Origin: Chitinophagaceae bacterium
GTDB taxonomy: Bacteria; Bacteroidota; Bacteroidia; Chitinophagales; Chitinophagaceae
NCBI GenBank assembly: GCA_019638595.1
Contig: JAHBTJ010000023.1
Coordinates: 1-64,000 of the forward strand
Length of the DNA stretch: 64,000 nucleotides
Reading direction: 5' to 3'
This document shows, piece by piece, positions 44,185 through 53,508 of the stretch. The notes beneath the pieces were generated by a model. The model saw only the letters and a program-made list of their open reading frames with translations. It did no database searches and had not been told where the DNA came from. The position numbers and the translations under genes are program-made. Positions within the stretch are counted from its first letter, which is position 1. Every line of letters begins with the position of its first letter.

Positions 44185-45087
44185 TCAATTTTCAAAAACG
44201 GGTCTTTTAGCCAGCGCCTGCTTTACAGTTGTCAATATCATTTCTCTTTCAGCGCCAACAACGGGTAGCCTGGGAGCTCTTACATATTCCGTTCCCAACT
44301 CCACCTGGGCTTCCGTGAGCTTAATGTATTGCACCAGCTTGGGGCGTATATCCATTTCCAGCATAGGTAAAAACCAGCGAAAAAGCTCAACCGCTTCTTT
44401 GATCCTCCCCTCTTTTACCATATAGTATAATTTTACCGTTTCCCTTGGAAAAGCGCAAACCAGTCCCCCAACCACTCCTACCGCTCCCATCAATAATTCT
44501 TCTACGGTCAGGGTATCCACACCGCATAAAACCTTATACCTGTCTCCGAACTTATTGATGATGCGTGTTACATTCGTTACATCTCTTGAAGATTCTTTAA
44601 TAGCCTGTATATTGGGAACATCCGCGAGCGCTTCAAGCATATCAATGGTTACTTCAATCCTGTAGTCAATCGGATTGCTGTACAGCATAACTGGTATTGA
44701 AATAGATGCCCCAACGGTTCTAAAGAAAGTTACCGTTTCCCGGAAATCACTTCTGTATCCCATAGGGGGTAAGAGCATGATCGCCTGGGCGCCCCATGCT
44801 TCGGCGTTCCGGGCCTGCATTACTGCATTTTTTGTGGCGCCTTCCGCTACGTTCAACAACACAGGGATCTTTCCTGCCACTTTTTGAAGAGAAAATTTCA
44901 CCAGCGCTTCCTTTTCAGAAAAGCTAAGGGTGCTTGATTCGCCCAATGACCCTCCTAAAATAAGCCCGTGAATGCCAGCCTCCAACTGGGCGTCAATATT
45001 TTTTCCTAATACGTCCAGGTCCAGTGTATCATCTTCTTTAAACTTTGTTGTCATTGCAGGAAATACTCCGCTCCATTCTATTGCCAT
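44185..45087 (-). CDS. DapA/NanA-family aldolase or dehydratase
   Basis: The 300-residue class I aldolase-fold protein has the Schiff-base Lys164 in IQAIKESSRD, the catalytic Tyr136 in PVMLYSNP, and the substrate-carboxylate loop GGSLGESSTLS at 45-55, where DapA usually has GTTGE. Family members include dihydrodipicolinate synthase, N-acetylneuraminate lyase and 2-keto-3-deoxy sugar-acid aldolases. Its position upstream of SusC/SusD and near a fucosidase and a pectin-type helix protein favours a 2-keto-3-deoxy sugar acid over lysine synthesis (inference). Confidence 0.9.
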   Translation of the reverse strand: MAIEWSGVFPAMTTKFKEDDTLDLDVLGKNIDAQLEAGIHGLILGGSLGESSTLSFSEKEALVKFSLQKVAGKIPVLLNVAEGATKNAVMQARNAEAWGAQAIMLLPPMGYRSDFRETVTFFRTVGASISIPVMLYSNPIDYRIEVTIDMLEALADVPNIQAIKESSRDVTNVTRIINKFGDRYKVLCGVDTLTVEELLMGAVGVVGGLVCAFPRETVKLYYMVKEGRIKEAVELFRWFLPMLEMDIRPKLVQYIKLTEAQVELGTEYVRAPRLPVVGAEREMILTTVKQALAKRPVFEN

Positions 45088-45193
45088 ATCTTATCTTTTT
45101 TTCAAAAATAAAATACCAGCCTGTAGGCTATAGTATCATTTTTACCGTATGCTAATCAAAAATTAACCTGTTGGTCAGATACCGGAAATGATT

Positions 45194-45246
45194 GCTGATT
45201 TGAGATAATTTAAATCTAACACCCAATCTCAAATTTCAAATCTCTT
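45194..45246. repeat. Word run of GATTTGAGAT and its reverse complement
   Basis: GATTTGAGATAATTTAAATC is followed by CCAATCTCAAATTTCAAATCTC, so the two arms can pair. The vocabulary is that of 14366-14575. It lies just before the GTG start of the DUF3109 gene. Confidence 0.55.
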
Positions 45247-45265
45247 ACCTTTACCTAAAAATTCC

Positions 45266-45847
45266 GTGATAGAAATAGACAATGTACTGGTAAGCGACGA
45301 TGTTGTGAAAGCGCAATTTGTTTGCGACCTGATAAAATGTAAAGGAGGCTGCTGCGAAGACGGCGATGCGGGCGCCCCGCTAACCAGCGAAGAAACGGAT
45401 ATACTCAACGATATATATGAAACGGTTAAGCCTTACCTTACTCCTGAAGGAATAGCTGAAATAGAAAAAAAGGGCCGCTACTTTTTTGATAAAGCATTTG
45501 GATGGGTTACTCCTACTATTAATGGTAAGATATGCGCTTACGGGCACTACGACAGCAAAGGAATTATTAAATGCGGTATTGAGCAGGCATACCTCGACGG
45601 CAAAATACAATGGAAGAAGCCCATAAGCTGCCATCTCTATCCTATTAAAACAAAAAAAACCAAAACCTACGAGCTCGTTAACTACGAGCCCCGCGAAAGC
45701 CTGTGTAAGCCTGCGTGTGTATTGGGAAAAAAATTGAAAGTGCCCGTATACGTTTTCCTGAAAGAAGCGCTTACGCGTAAATACGGCGCAGACTTTTATT
45801 CACTTTTGGAGCAGATAGCCGAACAATATTACAACGATAAGAAATAA
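45266..45847 (+). CDS. DUF3109-family cysteine-rich protein
   Basis: The GTG start gives MIEIDNVLVSDDVVKAQFVCDLIKCKGGCCEDGDAGAPL, the typical DUF3109 beginning. The 193-residue protein has clustered cysteines in CDLIKCKGGCC and more in GKICAYG, IIKCGIE, ISCHLYP and SLCKPACVLG. They probably bind a metal or an Fe-S cluster, as in related YkgJ-type zinc/iron-chelating proteins. Its function is unknown. It is transcribed divergently from the aldolase gene. Confidence 0.9.
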   Translation: MIEIDNVLVSDDVVKAQFVCDLIKCKGGCCEDGDAGAPLTSEETDILNDIYETVKPYLTPEGIAEIEKKGRYFFDKAFGWVTPTINGKICAYGHYDSKGIIKCGIEQAYLDGKIQWKKPISCHLYPIKTKKTKTYELVNYEPRESLCKPACVLGKKLKVPVYVFLKEALTRKYGADFYSLLEQIAEQYYNDKK

Positions 45848-45903
45848 CTAATAAGTCTGTTGACCATTTACCTACACCCTGAACCCTATACCCTCCACTT
45901 GCC

Positions 45904-46671
45904 TTACATACTCAGCTCCAGGTATACCGGGCAATGATCGCTGTGCTTTACATCGGGATAAATTTCGGCGCCTGACAAGCAGTTGCGCAAGGGTTCTGTT
46001 ACATTGATATAATCAATACGCCAGCCTTTATTGTTTAAGCGCACACTCGGAAAACGCTGGCTCCACCAGCTATACCGGTGCGGTTCGGCATGAAATACGC
46101 GAAAAGTATCAACCCATTTATTGTCATAATACTTATCCATCCAGGCTCTCTCTTCAGGCAAAAAGCCCGACGATTTTTTATTCCCTTTGGGATCGTGTAT
46201 ATCAATTTCCTTATGCGCTATGTTGTAGTCGCCGCATAATATCAACCTTGGATATTGATTTCTTACAGTTTCCAGGTATTCATAAAACTCATGCAGCCAG
46301 GTATACTTATATAACTGCCGCTCCTCCCCGCTTGTGCCCGAAGGAAAATAAGCATTGATCAGTCTTGTATCTCCAAAATCAAGCTGTATTACGCGCCCTT
46401 CATCATCGCTTACCTGGTGCCCGGTGCCGTATACCACGTTATCGGGTTTTACCCTGGTAAATACCGCCACACCGCTATAGCCTTTTTTTTGAGCGCTGAA
46501 CCAGTAATCCATATAGCCCAAATTGTTGAACACCGTATGATCCACGTTCTCCCGTTGAGCCTTCGTTTCCTGCACGCATACAATATCGGCCGGATCGGTC
46601 TTTAACCAATCGAGAAAACCTTTATTGATAGCGGCACGGATGCCATTTACATTGTACGAAATAATGCGCAT
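45904..46671 (-). CDS. xth: Exodeoxyribonuclease III
   Basis: An AP endonuclease and 3'-5' exonuclease in base excision repair. The 255-residue protein shows the full EEP-fold motif set: MRIISYNVNGIRAAINKGF, DIVCVQETKAQ with the metal-binding Glu, LINAYFPSG, LILCGDYNIAHKEIDIHDPK with the Asp-Asn pair, WRIDYINVTE, and the terminal KHSDHCPVYLEL with the catalytic His. Length is typical. It is convergent with the DUF3109 gene and divergent from the AsmA gene. Confidence 0.95.
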   Translation of the reverse strand: MRIISYNVNGIRAAINKGFLDWLKTDPADIVCVQETKAQRENVDHTVFNNLGYMDYWFSAQKKGYSGVAVFTRVKPDNVVYGTGHQVSDDEGRVIQLDFGDTRLINAYFPSGTSGEERQLYKYTWLHEFYEYLETVRNQYPRLILCGDYNIAHKEIDIHDPKGNKKSSGFLPEERAWMDKYYDNKWVDTFRVFHAEPHRYSWWSQRFPSVRLNNKGWRIDYINVTEPLRNCLSGAEIYPDVKHSDHCPVYLELSM

Positions 46672-46758
46672 AATATACCCGTTAGTGCCGCAAGATAATA
46701 CAACACGTATATTTAAAAAGCAAATTATCCTTTGTGCAAAACAAATGCTTATAAGCGG

Positions 46759-46766
46759 TAGTTTTG
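46759..46766 (+). promoter_or_regulatory. Candidate -7 box TAGTTTTG for the AsmA gene
   Basis: TAGTTTTG matches TAnnTTTG and ends 18 bases before the ATG at 46785. It overlaps the alternative TTG start at 46764, which argues for the ATG. Confidence 0.45.
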
Positions 46767-46784
46767 CAGCTCATATCGCACTAC

Positions 46785-49700
46785 ATGAAATTTACTTTGA
46801 AGCGGGTACTGGCAAAAGCTTCCAGGATAGCCGGACTTACCATAATCAGCTTACTCGCCTTACTTTTTATTTTACCATACCTTTTTCCCGATACGATCGC
46901 TCAAAAAATCAAAGGCTGGGCCAATAGCGCTATTACCAGCAAGCTGGAATTTTCAAAAGCACGGCTTTCCTTCTTTAATCATTTTCCATCCCTTACGCTT
47001 ACCCTGCACAACGTAAGTCTTACCGGCTCTGCGCCATTCGAAAAAGATACATTGGTGAATGCCAAAGAAATAGCACTGGGTATTGACCTCACTACCCTCT
47101 TTTCCGAGTCTGTTAAGATCAATAAAATATTTCTTTCGCAGGCGGATGTACAAGTACTGGTAAATGAAAAAGGACAGGCCAATTACAATATCTACCAGCC
47201 TAAGGAAACAGCGGGTTCCGATACAGCCTCCGGCAGCGCGGGACTACAACTGGAAAGCATTGTGATTGAAAACAGCAACCTGGAGTATACGGATCAGTCT
47301 GTTCCATTGCAGATCATGGCCGGCAACCTGAACTATAGCGGCAAGGGCGATTTGTCTAAAGCCATCTTCGACCTTTCATCGCGTTTAAAAGCGGATACTT
47401 TCAGCTTTGTATACAACGGAGAGCCATATGTAAATAAAAAATCGATCCGGGCCAAGCTGGTAACCCAGGTAAATACCAATTCACTCGCGCTGGTATTCGA
47501 AAAAAACAGGATCCGTATTAATCAATTGCCGGTACAGTTCAGCGGCACCTTCAATTTTCTCAAAAACGGGTATGATATGGATTTTCGCCTGGCTTCGCCC
47601 AAAGCTACCCTTGAAGAAATTATAACCGTTATTCCGCCAGACCTGAACAACTGGCTGGACGATACTAAAGTAAAGGGAGCCGCCGATTTTAATATGGAGC
47701 TGAAAGGCCAATACATTTGGGAGCACAATGTTATGCCAACGCTGAATATGGGATTGAAAATAAAAAACGGGTATATAGCTCATAAAGGAGCTCCCGCTCC
47801 CGTGGAAAACCTCCTGCTCAACATGCAGGCACACCTCCCATCGCTCAATACCGACAGCATGGACATTTCAATAGACTCCCTGTACTTTGCACTTGATAAA
47901 GGATACTTCAGCGCTACATCACACACAATAGGTTTAGAACAGCCTTATATTAAATCGCAGGTAAAAACAACCCTCGATCTTGAAAAATGGGATAAGGCGC
48001 TAGGGTTAAAGGATTTTGAAATAAAGGGGGAATACACTGCTGATTTTAAAGCGGAGGGAAAGTACACGAAGGGACAAAACCCCGCAAGATGGAGGAAAGA
48101 TATTATAGTTACCGGTATACCCGCTTTTACGCTTCATTCATCGCTGAAAAACGGGTACTTCAAATATACAACCCTGCCTGAATCCATTCATGACATTAAT
48201 TTTACACTAAACAGCTCCTGCCCCGACAGCAATTACAAGCACTCGGAATTAAAAATTGAAAACCTGAATGCCGTTGCATTGAAGAACGCTATCAGGGGCC
48301 AGTTGAGCATAACTTCCCTCCCCGATCCTTTTATAGAAGCCAACCTTACCGGGAACATTCAATTGCAGGAAATAAACAGGTTCCTGCCGTTAGACAGCAT
48401 ACGGCTTACCGGCGATGCATTGCTGACCGTTGAAAGCAAAGGCGTTTATAACCCCGATAAAAAACTATTCCCCTTAACCAAAGCCAGGCTCGCGTTAGAT
48501 AACGGCACTATACAAACACCCTATTATCCGCAGCCGGTCCAAAAGATAAAAGTGATCTCTGAGATCATCAATACCACCGGGCAAACTTCGGGAACGGATA
48601 TTCATATACAACCTGTAAGCTTTGAGTTTGAGGGGCAACCTTTTTTGGTAACTGCCGTAATAAAAAACCCGGATGACCTGGAATACGATGTTGTTTCTGA
48701 AGGTACGCTTGACCTTGGCAGGATATACAAAGTATTTGCAGTAAAAGGCTATGACCTTACGGGGTTTATAGAAGCCAACCTGTCGTTAAAAGGCAAACAA
48801 AGCGACGCGTTGGCCGGGCGCTACAACCTGCTGTTAAACAGAGGAACGCTGAACGTGAAAGAAATAACGCTGCATACAGAATCGTTTCCGCAACCCTTCC
48901 TCGTCAATAACGGCAAATTCCGCTTCAACCAGGATAAAATGTGGTTCGACACGTTCAACGCTACTTACGGCAAATCTTCGTTTACGCTTAACGGTTACAT
49001 GAACAATGTTATTAATTACCTGACGGGAAATGACGAAACGCTTCACGGACGGTTTGCTTTACATACGGATCATATCAACCTGAACGAATTTACTGCCTTC
49101 GCCACGCCCGATTCCCTGCAAACCGCTGCTGATACTGCTTCCGGCACAGGGGTTGTAATGATCCCGGATAATTTATCGGTGAATCTTACAGTTACCGCCG
49201 GCACTGTAGACTATAACGGCACGCTTGTTAAAAACCTGAAAGCTACACTGGCTGTAGACAGCGGCAGGCTACAGTTAACCGATGCCGCATTCCGGCTGGC
49301 AGATGCTGCCTTTAAATTATCTGCATTGTATACAGGCGTTACACCCAGGAACGCGCAGTTCAACTTTACGGTAAAAGCCGATTCTTTCTCTATTGCCAAA
49401 GCCTATAACGATATCCCTATGTTCAGGGAAATGGCTTCTTCCGCCTCGGGCGTGCAGGGTATTGTGGGATTGGATTATACCCTTGCGGGAAGGCTGGACG
49501 AAAACATGAGCCCTGTATACCCTTCGTTAAAAGGGGGTGGCGTTCTGTTATTAAAAAATGTAAAGCTGAAAGGTTTTAAGCTGATGAATGCCGTAAGCCA
49601 GAGCGCGGAAAAGCCCGAGTTGAAAGACGGCGATGTAAAAGGCATACAACTGAAATCGAATGTAGCCAATAACATACTCAATATAGAAAGGGTAAAAATG

Positions 49701-49940
49701 CGCATCGCAGGATTTCGCCCCCGCTTTGAGGGGCAGGCAAGTCTTGACGGGAACCTGAATTTAAAAGGCCGCATTGGCTTACCGCCTTTAGGTATTATCG
49801 GTATTCCTTTTACTGTATCTGGCACCAGCGATAACCCCCAGGTTAAGCTGAAAAGAGATAAATCGGGCAAGGTGCTGGAAGAAACAGCCGATAAAGAAGA
49901 CGAGGATGATACCACCGAAAACGATCCCGGGCAACTATGA
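46785..49940 (+). CDS. Large AsmA-like outer membrane biogenesis protein
   Basis: The start at 46785 gives MKFTLKRVLAKASRIAGLTIISLLALLFILPYLF, one N-terminal membrane anchor. The 1051-residue body is a long periplasmic repeat of beta strands typical of AsmA/TamB bridge proteins that move phospholipids to the outer membrane. The AsmA domain appears as EFSKARLSFFNHFPSLTLTLHNVSLTG and ALGIDLTTLFSESVKINKIFL. The C-terminal AsmA_2 part has GRIGLPPLGIIGIPFTVSGTSDNPQVKL. The tail is very acidic (ADKEDEDDTTENDPG). Its last bases overlap the opposing barrel gene by six. Confidence 0.9.
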   Translation: MKFTLKRVLAKASRIAGLTIISLLALLFILPYLFPDTIAQKIKGWANSAITSKLEFSKARLSFFNHFPSLTLTLHNVSLTGSAPFEKDTLVNAKEIALGIDLTTLFSESVKINKIFLSQADVQVLVNEKGQANYNIYQPKETAGSDTASGSAGLQLESIVIENSNLEYTDQSVPLQIMAGNLNYSGKGDLSKAIFDLSSRLKADTFSFVYNGEPYVNKKSIRAKLVTQVNTNSLALVFEKNRIRINQLPVQFSGTFNFLKNGYDMDFRLASPKATLEEIITVIPPDLNNWLDDTKVKGAADFNMELKGQYIWEHNVMPTLNMGLKIKNGYIAHKGAPAPVENLLLNMQAHLPSLNTDSMDISIDSLYFALDKGYFSATSHTIGLEQPYIKSQVKTTLDLEKWDKALGLKDFEIKGEYTADFKAEGKYTKGQNPARWRKDIIVTGIPAFTLHSSLKNGYFKYTTLPESIHDINFTLNSSCPDSNYKHSELKIENLNAVALKNAIRGQLSITSLPDPFIEANLTGNIQLQEINRFLPLDSIRLTGDALLTVESKGVYNPDKKLFPLTKARLALDNGTIQTPYYPQPVQKIKVISEIINTTGQTSGTDIHIQPVSFEFEGQPFLVTAVIKNPDDLEYDVVSEGTLDLGRIYKVFAVKGYDLTGFIEANLSLKGKQSDALAGRYNLLLNRGTLNVKEITLHTESFPQPFLVNNGKFRFNQDKMWFDTFNATYGKSSFTLNGYMNNVINYLTGNDETLHGRFALHTDHINLNEFTAFATPDSLQTAADTASGTGVVMIPDNLSVNLTVTAGTVDYNGTLVKNLKATLAVDSGRLQLTDAAFRLADAAFKLSALYTGVTPRNAQFNFTVKADSFSIAKAYNDIPMFREMASSASGVQGIVGLDYTLAGRLDENMSPVYPSLKGGGVLLLKNVKLKGFKLMNAVSQSAEKPELKDGDVKGIQLKSNVANNILNIERVKMRIAGFRPRFEGQASLDGNLNLKGRIGLPPLGIIGIPFTVSGTSDNPQVKLKRDKSGKVLEETADKEDEDDTTENDPGQL

Positions 49941-50771
49941 TTTTTGTGCATGCACTAAAGGCTTTCCTATAGGAATATGCCCGCCTATGCTTAAAATCAT
50001 TTCGTAGGTGCCAAAAGCATGCTTTGCAGTTCCTTTGTATATTTTAAGATGAGAATAACGCGCATAGTCCAACTTATTCGCATACTCCAGGTAACCATAC
50101 TTCAGGAAGGTGGCACGCAGGCTGGCTTCAACTCCTGCATTCCAGCCTCCCAGTTGAAAATGAGGTTTGTTCTTATTACCGAAAAAGCTGTTTTCAACAT
50201 GCGGGATAACAGGTCCTATACCAGCCTTTCCCAAAAAATCTATTTTTAATTTCTGGTTCCTGGAAGTATAGAGCTCATGACGTTTTACAATATTGAATAA
50301 TAAAAAATTGGCGCCGTTGTTCAGGTAATAGAAAAAGCCATTCTCTTTTGAAAAATGAATAGTAGTATCTACTGGTTTTCCGTCCAATTGGCCGGTTAAA
50401 GACACATCCTGCCCGTCCTGGAAAACAAACTTGGTATGGTCGAAATTAATCTCAAAGCCCCAGCCTTTTTCAGGATTAAAAAAATATCCCAGCCTGTAGT
50501 TATACTGCGGATTGGTAAGCGGCTTTTTGAACAAACGATTATCCCAGCCCCTCCTGTCGTGCCCCTTAATATGATTAAAGCTGTACTTATTGCCCAGCTC
50601 CGGTTGCTTAACGTGCACATTGCTGCGGGTATACCATTCGGTGTTGTAGCCCCAGGAAAAATACAATTCGCCTTTGGTGTAAGTTCTTTTGCTTTGCGAA
50701 AACCCGGGAGCAGAGATCGAAATATATATTATCAATACAAGGAGTAACCTGGCTATTTTAATTATTAGCAT
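49935..50771 (-). CDS. Outer membrane beta-barrel protein of unknown role
   Basis: The 278-residue protein has a signal peptide ending ISAPGFSQ. Amphipathic strands follow, with conserved-looking YTKGELYFSWGYNTEWYTRSNVHVKQPELGNKYSF, NPQYNYRLGYFFNPEKGWGFEINFDHTKFVF and FGTYEMILSIGGHIPIGKPL. I recognise it as a type seen in many Bacteroidota but know no function. It overlaps the end of the AsmA gene on the other strand by six bases, which leaves no room for a separate terminator between the convergent genes. Confidence 0.7.
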   Translation of the reverse strand: MLIIKIARLLLVLIIYISISAPGFSQSKRTYTKGELYFSWGYNTEWYTRSNVHVKQPELGNKYSFNHIKGHDRRGWDNRLFKKPLTNPQYNYRLGYFFNPEKGWGFEINFDHTKFVFQDGQDVSLTGQLDGKPVDTTIHFSKENGFFYYLNNGANFLLFNIVKRHELYTSRNQKLKIDFLGKAGIGPVIPHVENSFFGNKNKPHFQLGGWNAGVEASLRATFLKYGYLEYANKLDYARYSHLKIYKGTAKHAFGTYEMILSIGGHIPIGKPLVHAQKS

Positions 50772-50870
50772 ATTTCAAAAAAAGGTTTAGTATAGGATCC
50801 AGCTTTATAAATTTCGTGCACAAAGGTAAGGGTTAAACAGTAACAACGTCTATACACCTATCAGGAGAGA

Positions 50871-52700
50871 TCACTTACCGCTTTTACTTTTGTTAAACAG
50901 GAGCATGATCTTGTGGAATATTTCCGTGTTGGAATAAACGCCTGTAAATAAATTGGATTGAGGCCCATAAGCAAAAACGGGTACACATACCGCCGAATGA
51001 TCATCGCTTGAAAACTGCCCCGCAACCTTACCCGTTTCCAGGCTGCCGTTCAGTAAAGTAAGCCCGCCTGTTTCATGGTCGGCTGTAACGATCAGCAGCG
51101 TTTCTTTGTTTTCATCCACAAAGCGCATCATATCTCCAATAGCCTTGTCCAGGTCCTGCACTTCCTGCACCATCCACTCCAGCTTATTATTATGCGCGGC
51201 CCAGTCAACCTGCGCTCCTTCGGCCATTATAAAAAAACCATTTTTATTTTGTTTAAGCTTATCTATACTAAAAGCAAGCGATCGTTGTAACAAATTTCCA
51301 CGCCCTTTGTAGGAGGGCCGGCCGGCTTTTCTGTCCAGCAATACCAGCTTGCGGTTGGTAACGGTATCAATGCCATTGATATCTGTAATTGTAGTATAGC
51401 CTTTTTGCTCCTTCAGCTCCTGCAGTATATTCCGGCCATCTTTTCTTTTATTAAAATTACCCTCGCCGGAACCGATAAGTATATCGGCATCCGATTTCAA
51501 AAAATGCGCTGCAATTATTTCAGAAGCATTACGGTCAGGCACATGCGCATAAAAGGAGGCTGGTGTAGCGTCTGTAATATCGCCCGTACTGATTATAGCC
51601 GAACGGATATTTTTTTTGATAAGCAATTCCGGGATAGAAGGCACGGGTGTGCTATCGGGCAATACCGCTATAAAGTTATTATTGGTTTTATTACCCGTAG
51701 CCATAGCCGTTCCGCCTGCGCCCGAATCGGTAATATAGCTGTCTGCCGAACGGGTAAGCGATAAGCCGATACGGCGCATATTAAACACATTCAATCTTGC
51801 TTTATTTCCTGTGTAGCCTGCATACCATTGGGTTAAGCCCGTTCCGTCGCCAATCATCAAAATAATATTCTTAACAGGCTTGTCCAGCCCGTCAACAGCA
51901 TAAGTAGGCTGGTAAAGCTCATATTGGTTGGCAGGCAGTGAAGTGGTGGAAGAAAGCTTTTTCAGGAATACAGCCAATTCTTCAATACGGTCGGTATTAA
52001 TATAATCTACCTGCAGATCCATGAATGTGTACCAGGTATTAATATTATCGGGGCAGCCCCAAAAGCGGATTTTTTTATGCAATGAATGTGCTTTTTCTAT
52101 CACCTGCTTTAACCGTGTAATTTCCGGGCCGGGAATATTACCCTTGCCATTCCAATGTGTATACTTCCTGAAATTATCGCTGAATATGCCGATCCTGTCT
52201 ATATGCTGTATATGCCCGGGGTCATTGATATTGCCATCAAAATAAATCCAGGAAGGATATTGTCCGAAGGTTGATGCCGGCGGCTGGTTCCCGGTTATTA
52301 CGAACTTTAGCTTGCTGTTACCGGTTAAGCCCGGATATTGCTGAATAATAGATATTACCTTTTGCAGCGTGGAAAGCGCTTCGGTTTTTAGATCGATCAG
52401 CAAAACAAGCTCCTGTTGTAAAGATGAAACAGCAGCGTTCAAAGGTTTAATATATGTTTCCTCGAATAAAAGCGGGCGCTTTTTTATATCGGCGGCATTG
52501 TGCGCTACATACAACTGGTCGTTCTGCAATATCACATCCGACTCAATAGACCCAAACCCTAATCCAAATGCCTGCACAAACGGAATATTATGCTCGTAAT
52601 CGTTGTGGGCATGGGCATTAGCAGCGGTATACTGTATAGTTTGACCCTGCAGCGCCGTATAAAAAGCCATTCCCAGTGCCAGGAGGAGATATCTATTCAT
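50871..52700 (-). CDS. Two-domain protein: phosphodiesterase-like domain fused to alkaline phosphatase
   Basis: The 609-residue secreted protein has a signal peptide ending near LQGQ. The N-terminal domain (about 30-255) reads ANAHAHNDYEHNIPF, GFGSIESDVIL, LYVAHNA and LVLLIDLKTEA, the TIM-barrel pattern of glycerophosphodiester phosphodiesterase/AIM6-like proteins. The C-terminal domain (about 275-605) is a PhoA-type alkaline phosphatase with LMIGDGTGLTQWYAG, the nucleophile Ser near residue 324 in TDSGAGGTAMATG, and TADHETGGLTLLNG. A plausible role is phosphate release from phosphodiesters in two steps (inference). Confidence 0.9.
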   Translation of the reverse strand: MNRYLLLALGMAFYTALQGQTIQYTAANAHAHNDYEHNIPFVQAFGLGFGSIESDVILQNDQLYVAHNAADIKKRPLLFEETYIKPLNAAVSSLQQELVLLIDLKTEALSTLQKVISIIQQYPGLTGNSKLKFVITGNQPPASTFGQYPSWIYFDGNINDPGHIQHIDRIGIFSDNFRKYTHWNGKGNIPGPEITRLKQVIEKAHSLHKKIRFWGCPDNINTWYTFMDLQVDYINTDRIEELAVFLKKLSSTTSLPANQYELYQPTYAVDGLDKPVKNIILMIGDGTGLTQWYAGYTGNKARLNVFNMRRIGLSLTRSADSYITDSGAGGTAMATGNKTNNNFIAVLPDSTPVPSIPELLIKKNIRSAIISTGDITDATPASFYAHVPDRNASEIIAAHFLKSDADILIGSGEGNFNKRKDGRNILQELKEQKGYTTITDINGIDTVTNRKLVLLDRKAGRPSYKGRGNLLQRSLAFSIDKLKQNKNGFFIMAEGAQVDWAAHNNKLEWMVQEVQDLDKAIGDMMRFVDENKETLLIVTADHETGGLTLLNGSLETGKVAGQFSSDDHSAVCVPVFAYGPQSNLFTGVYSNTEIFHKIMLLFNKSKSGK

Positions 52701-52940
52701 AACCTGTTGATTTTTAATAGAAAAAACGATTAATTCCTTTTAAGTATGCTCAAATGAGCAGCAAAGTAATTACAGGCGCTCATTTCACCTAAAATTTGTA
52801 GCCACTTATCATTTAAATGATCCATTTATCTAATTCAAAAAAAATCTTAAAAAGAATAAAATCTGCCAAAATGCTTGCCTGTATTGAATTCCACAACATA
52901 CAGAGTACTTAAATACAACCAACTACTAAAATAAAGATGG

Positions 52941-52959
52941 TACTATGTATTGCATAGTA
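52941..52959. promoter_or_regulatory. Inverted repeat TACTATG-5-CATAGTA, candidate PadR operator
   Basis: Seven-base arms pair perfectly around TATTG. The right arm begins just after the -33 TTG, so a bound repressor would block the promoter. PadR-family proteins bind such dyads and commonly repress their own genes, which fits the downstream PadR gene. Confidence 0.6.
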
Positions 52960-52980
52960 TTAAAAAGCAACTTATCTTTG
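52950..52980 (+). promoter_or_regulatory. Bacteroidota-type promoter for padR-pspC
   Basis: TTG at 52950-52952 and TATCTTTG at 52973-52980 are separated by exactly 20 bases, matching the TTG-N19-21-TAnnTTTG consensus. This is the best promoter in the window. Confidence 0.75.
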
Positions 52981-53131
52981 TTCCGGATAAGGAAATAACC
53001 AGCAGATGACAAGGCATAAAAGGCGGGATATACTTTATTAAGCTCTTACAACAAAAGGTTACACTAGAACAAAAATTGTTAACACATCTCTCAAAACCCG
53101 GCCGGTACTGAGGGAAAAAATTGCGGAGATC

Positions 53132-53494
53132 ATGAATATCGAGAACACGCAGAGTCAGATGAGAAAGGGAGTGCTCGAATTTTGTATTCTTTCAATAATA
53201 AAACGCGGCGAGGTTTACCCAAGCGATATTATTGAGGAAATGAAAAAAGCCAACCTGAACATCCTGGAAGGAACACTTTACCCCTTGTTGACAAGGTTAA
53301 AAAATGCGGACCTCCTTACCTACCGATGGGTAGAAAGCACCGGGGGACCTCCCAGGAAATATTTTTCTTTAACCGATAAGGGCGCTGCTTTTTATGCAGA
53401 ACTGCAGGCAACCTGGAATGAAATGGCAAGCGCGGTTGACACGCTTACCAGGAACGGACAGGTTATTGTGAAGCCCGACAACTTCAACCAATAA
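53132..53494 (+). CDS. PadR-family transcriptional regulator
   Basis: The 120-residue protein starts MNIENTQSQMRKGVLEFCILSIIKRGEVYPSDIIEEMKKA and has the PadR winged helix with ILEGTLYPLLTRLKNADLLTYRWVESTGGPPRKYFSLTDKG. A C-terminal helix gives the dimer. PadR proteins repress stress or transport genes and often autoregulate. The gene lies 14 bases before the PspC gene, a very common Bacteroidota pair, so it probably controls that gene and itself through the upstream dyad. Confidence 0.93.
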   Translation: MNIENTQSQMRKGVLEFCILSIIKRGEVYPSDIIEEMKKANLNILEGTLYPLLTRLKNADLLTYRWVESTGGPPRKYFSLTDKGAAFYAELQATWNEMASAVDTLTRNGQVIVKPDNFNQ

Positions 53495-53508
53495 AAATTG
53501 AAATGATC

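Larger units (their letters stand above)
52701..53131. other. Divergent gap with PadR control region
   Basis: The gap between alkaline phosphatase and PadR holds a perfect palindrome ATCATTTAAATGAT at 52808-52821, a dyad GCTCAAATGAGC at 52748-52759, and the PadR promoter and operator candidate at 52941-52980. A leader of about 145 bases precedes the PadR ATG. No open reading frame is supported. Confidence 0.6.

Noticed and set aside
44185-45087. Dihydrodipicolinate synthase for lysine synthesis (dapA)
   Set aside because: The loop GGSLGE and the place beside SusC/SusD fit a sugar-acid enzyme better; the family is certain but the dapA name is not.
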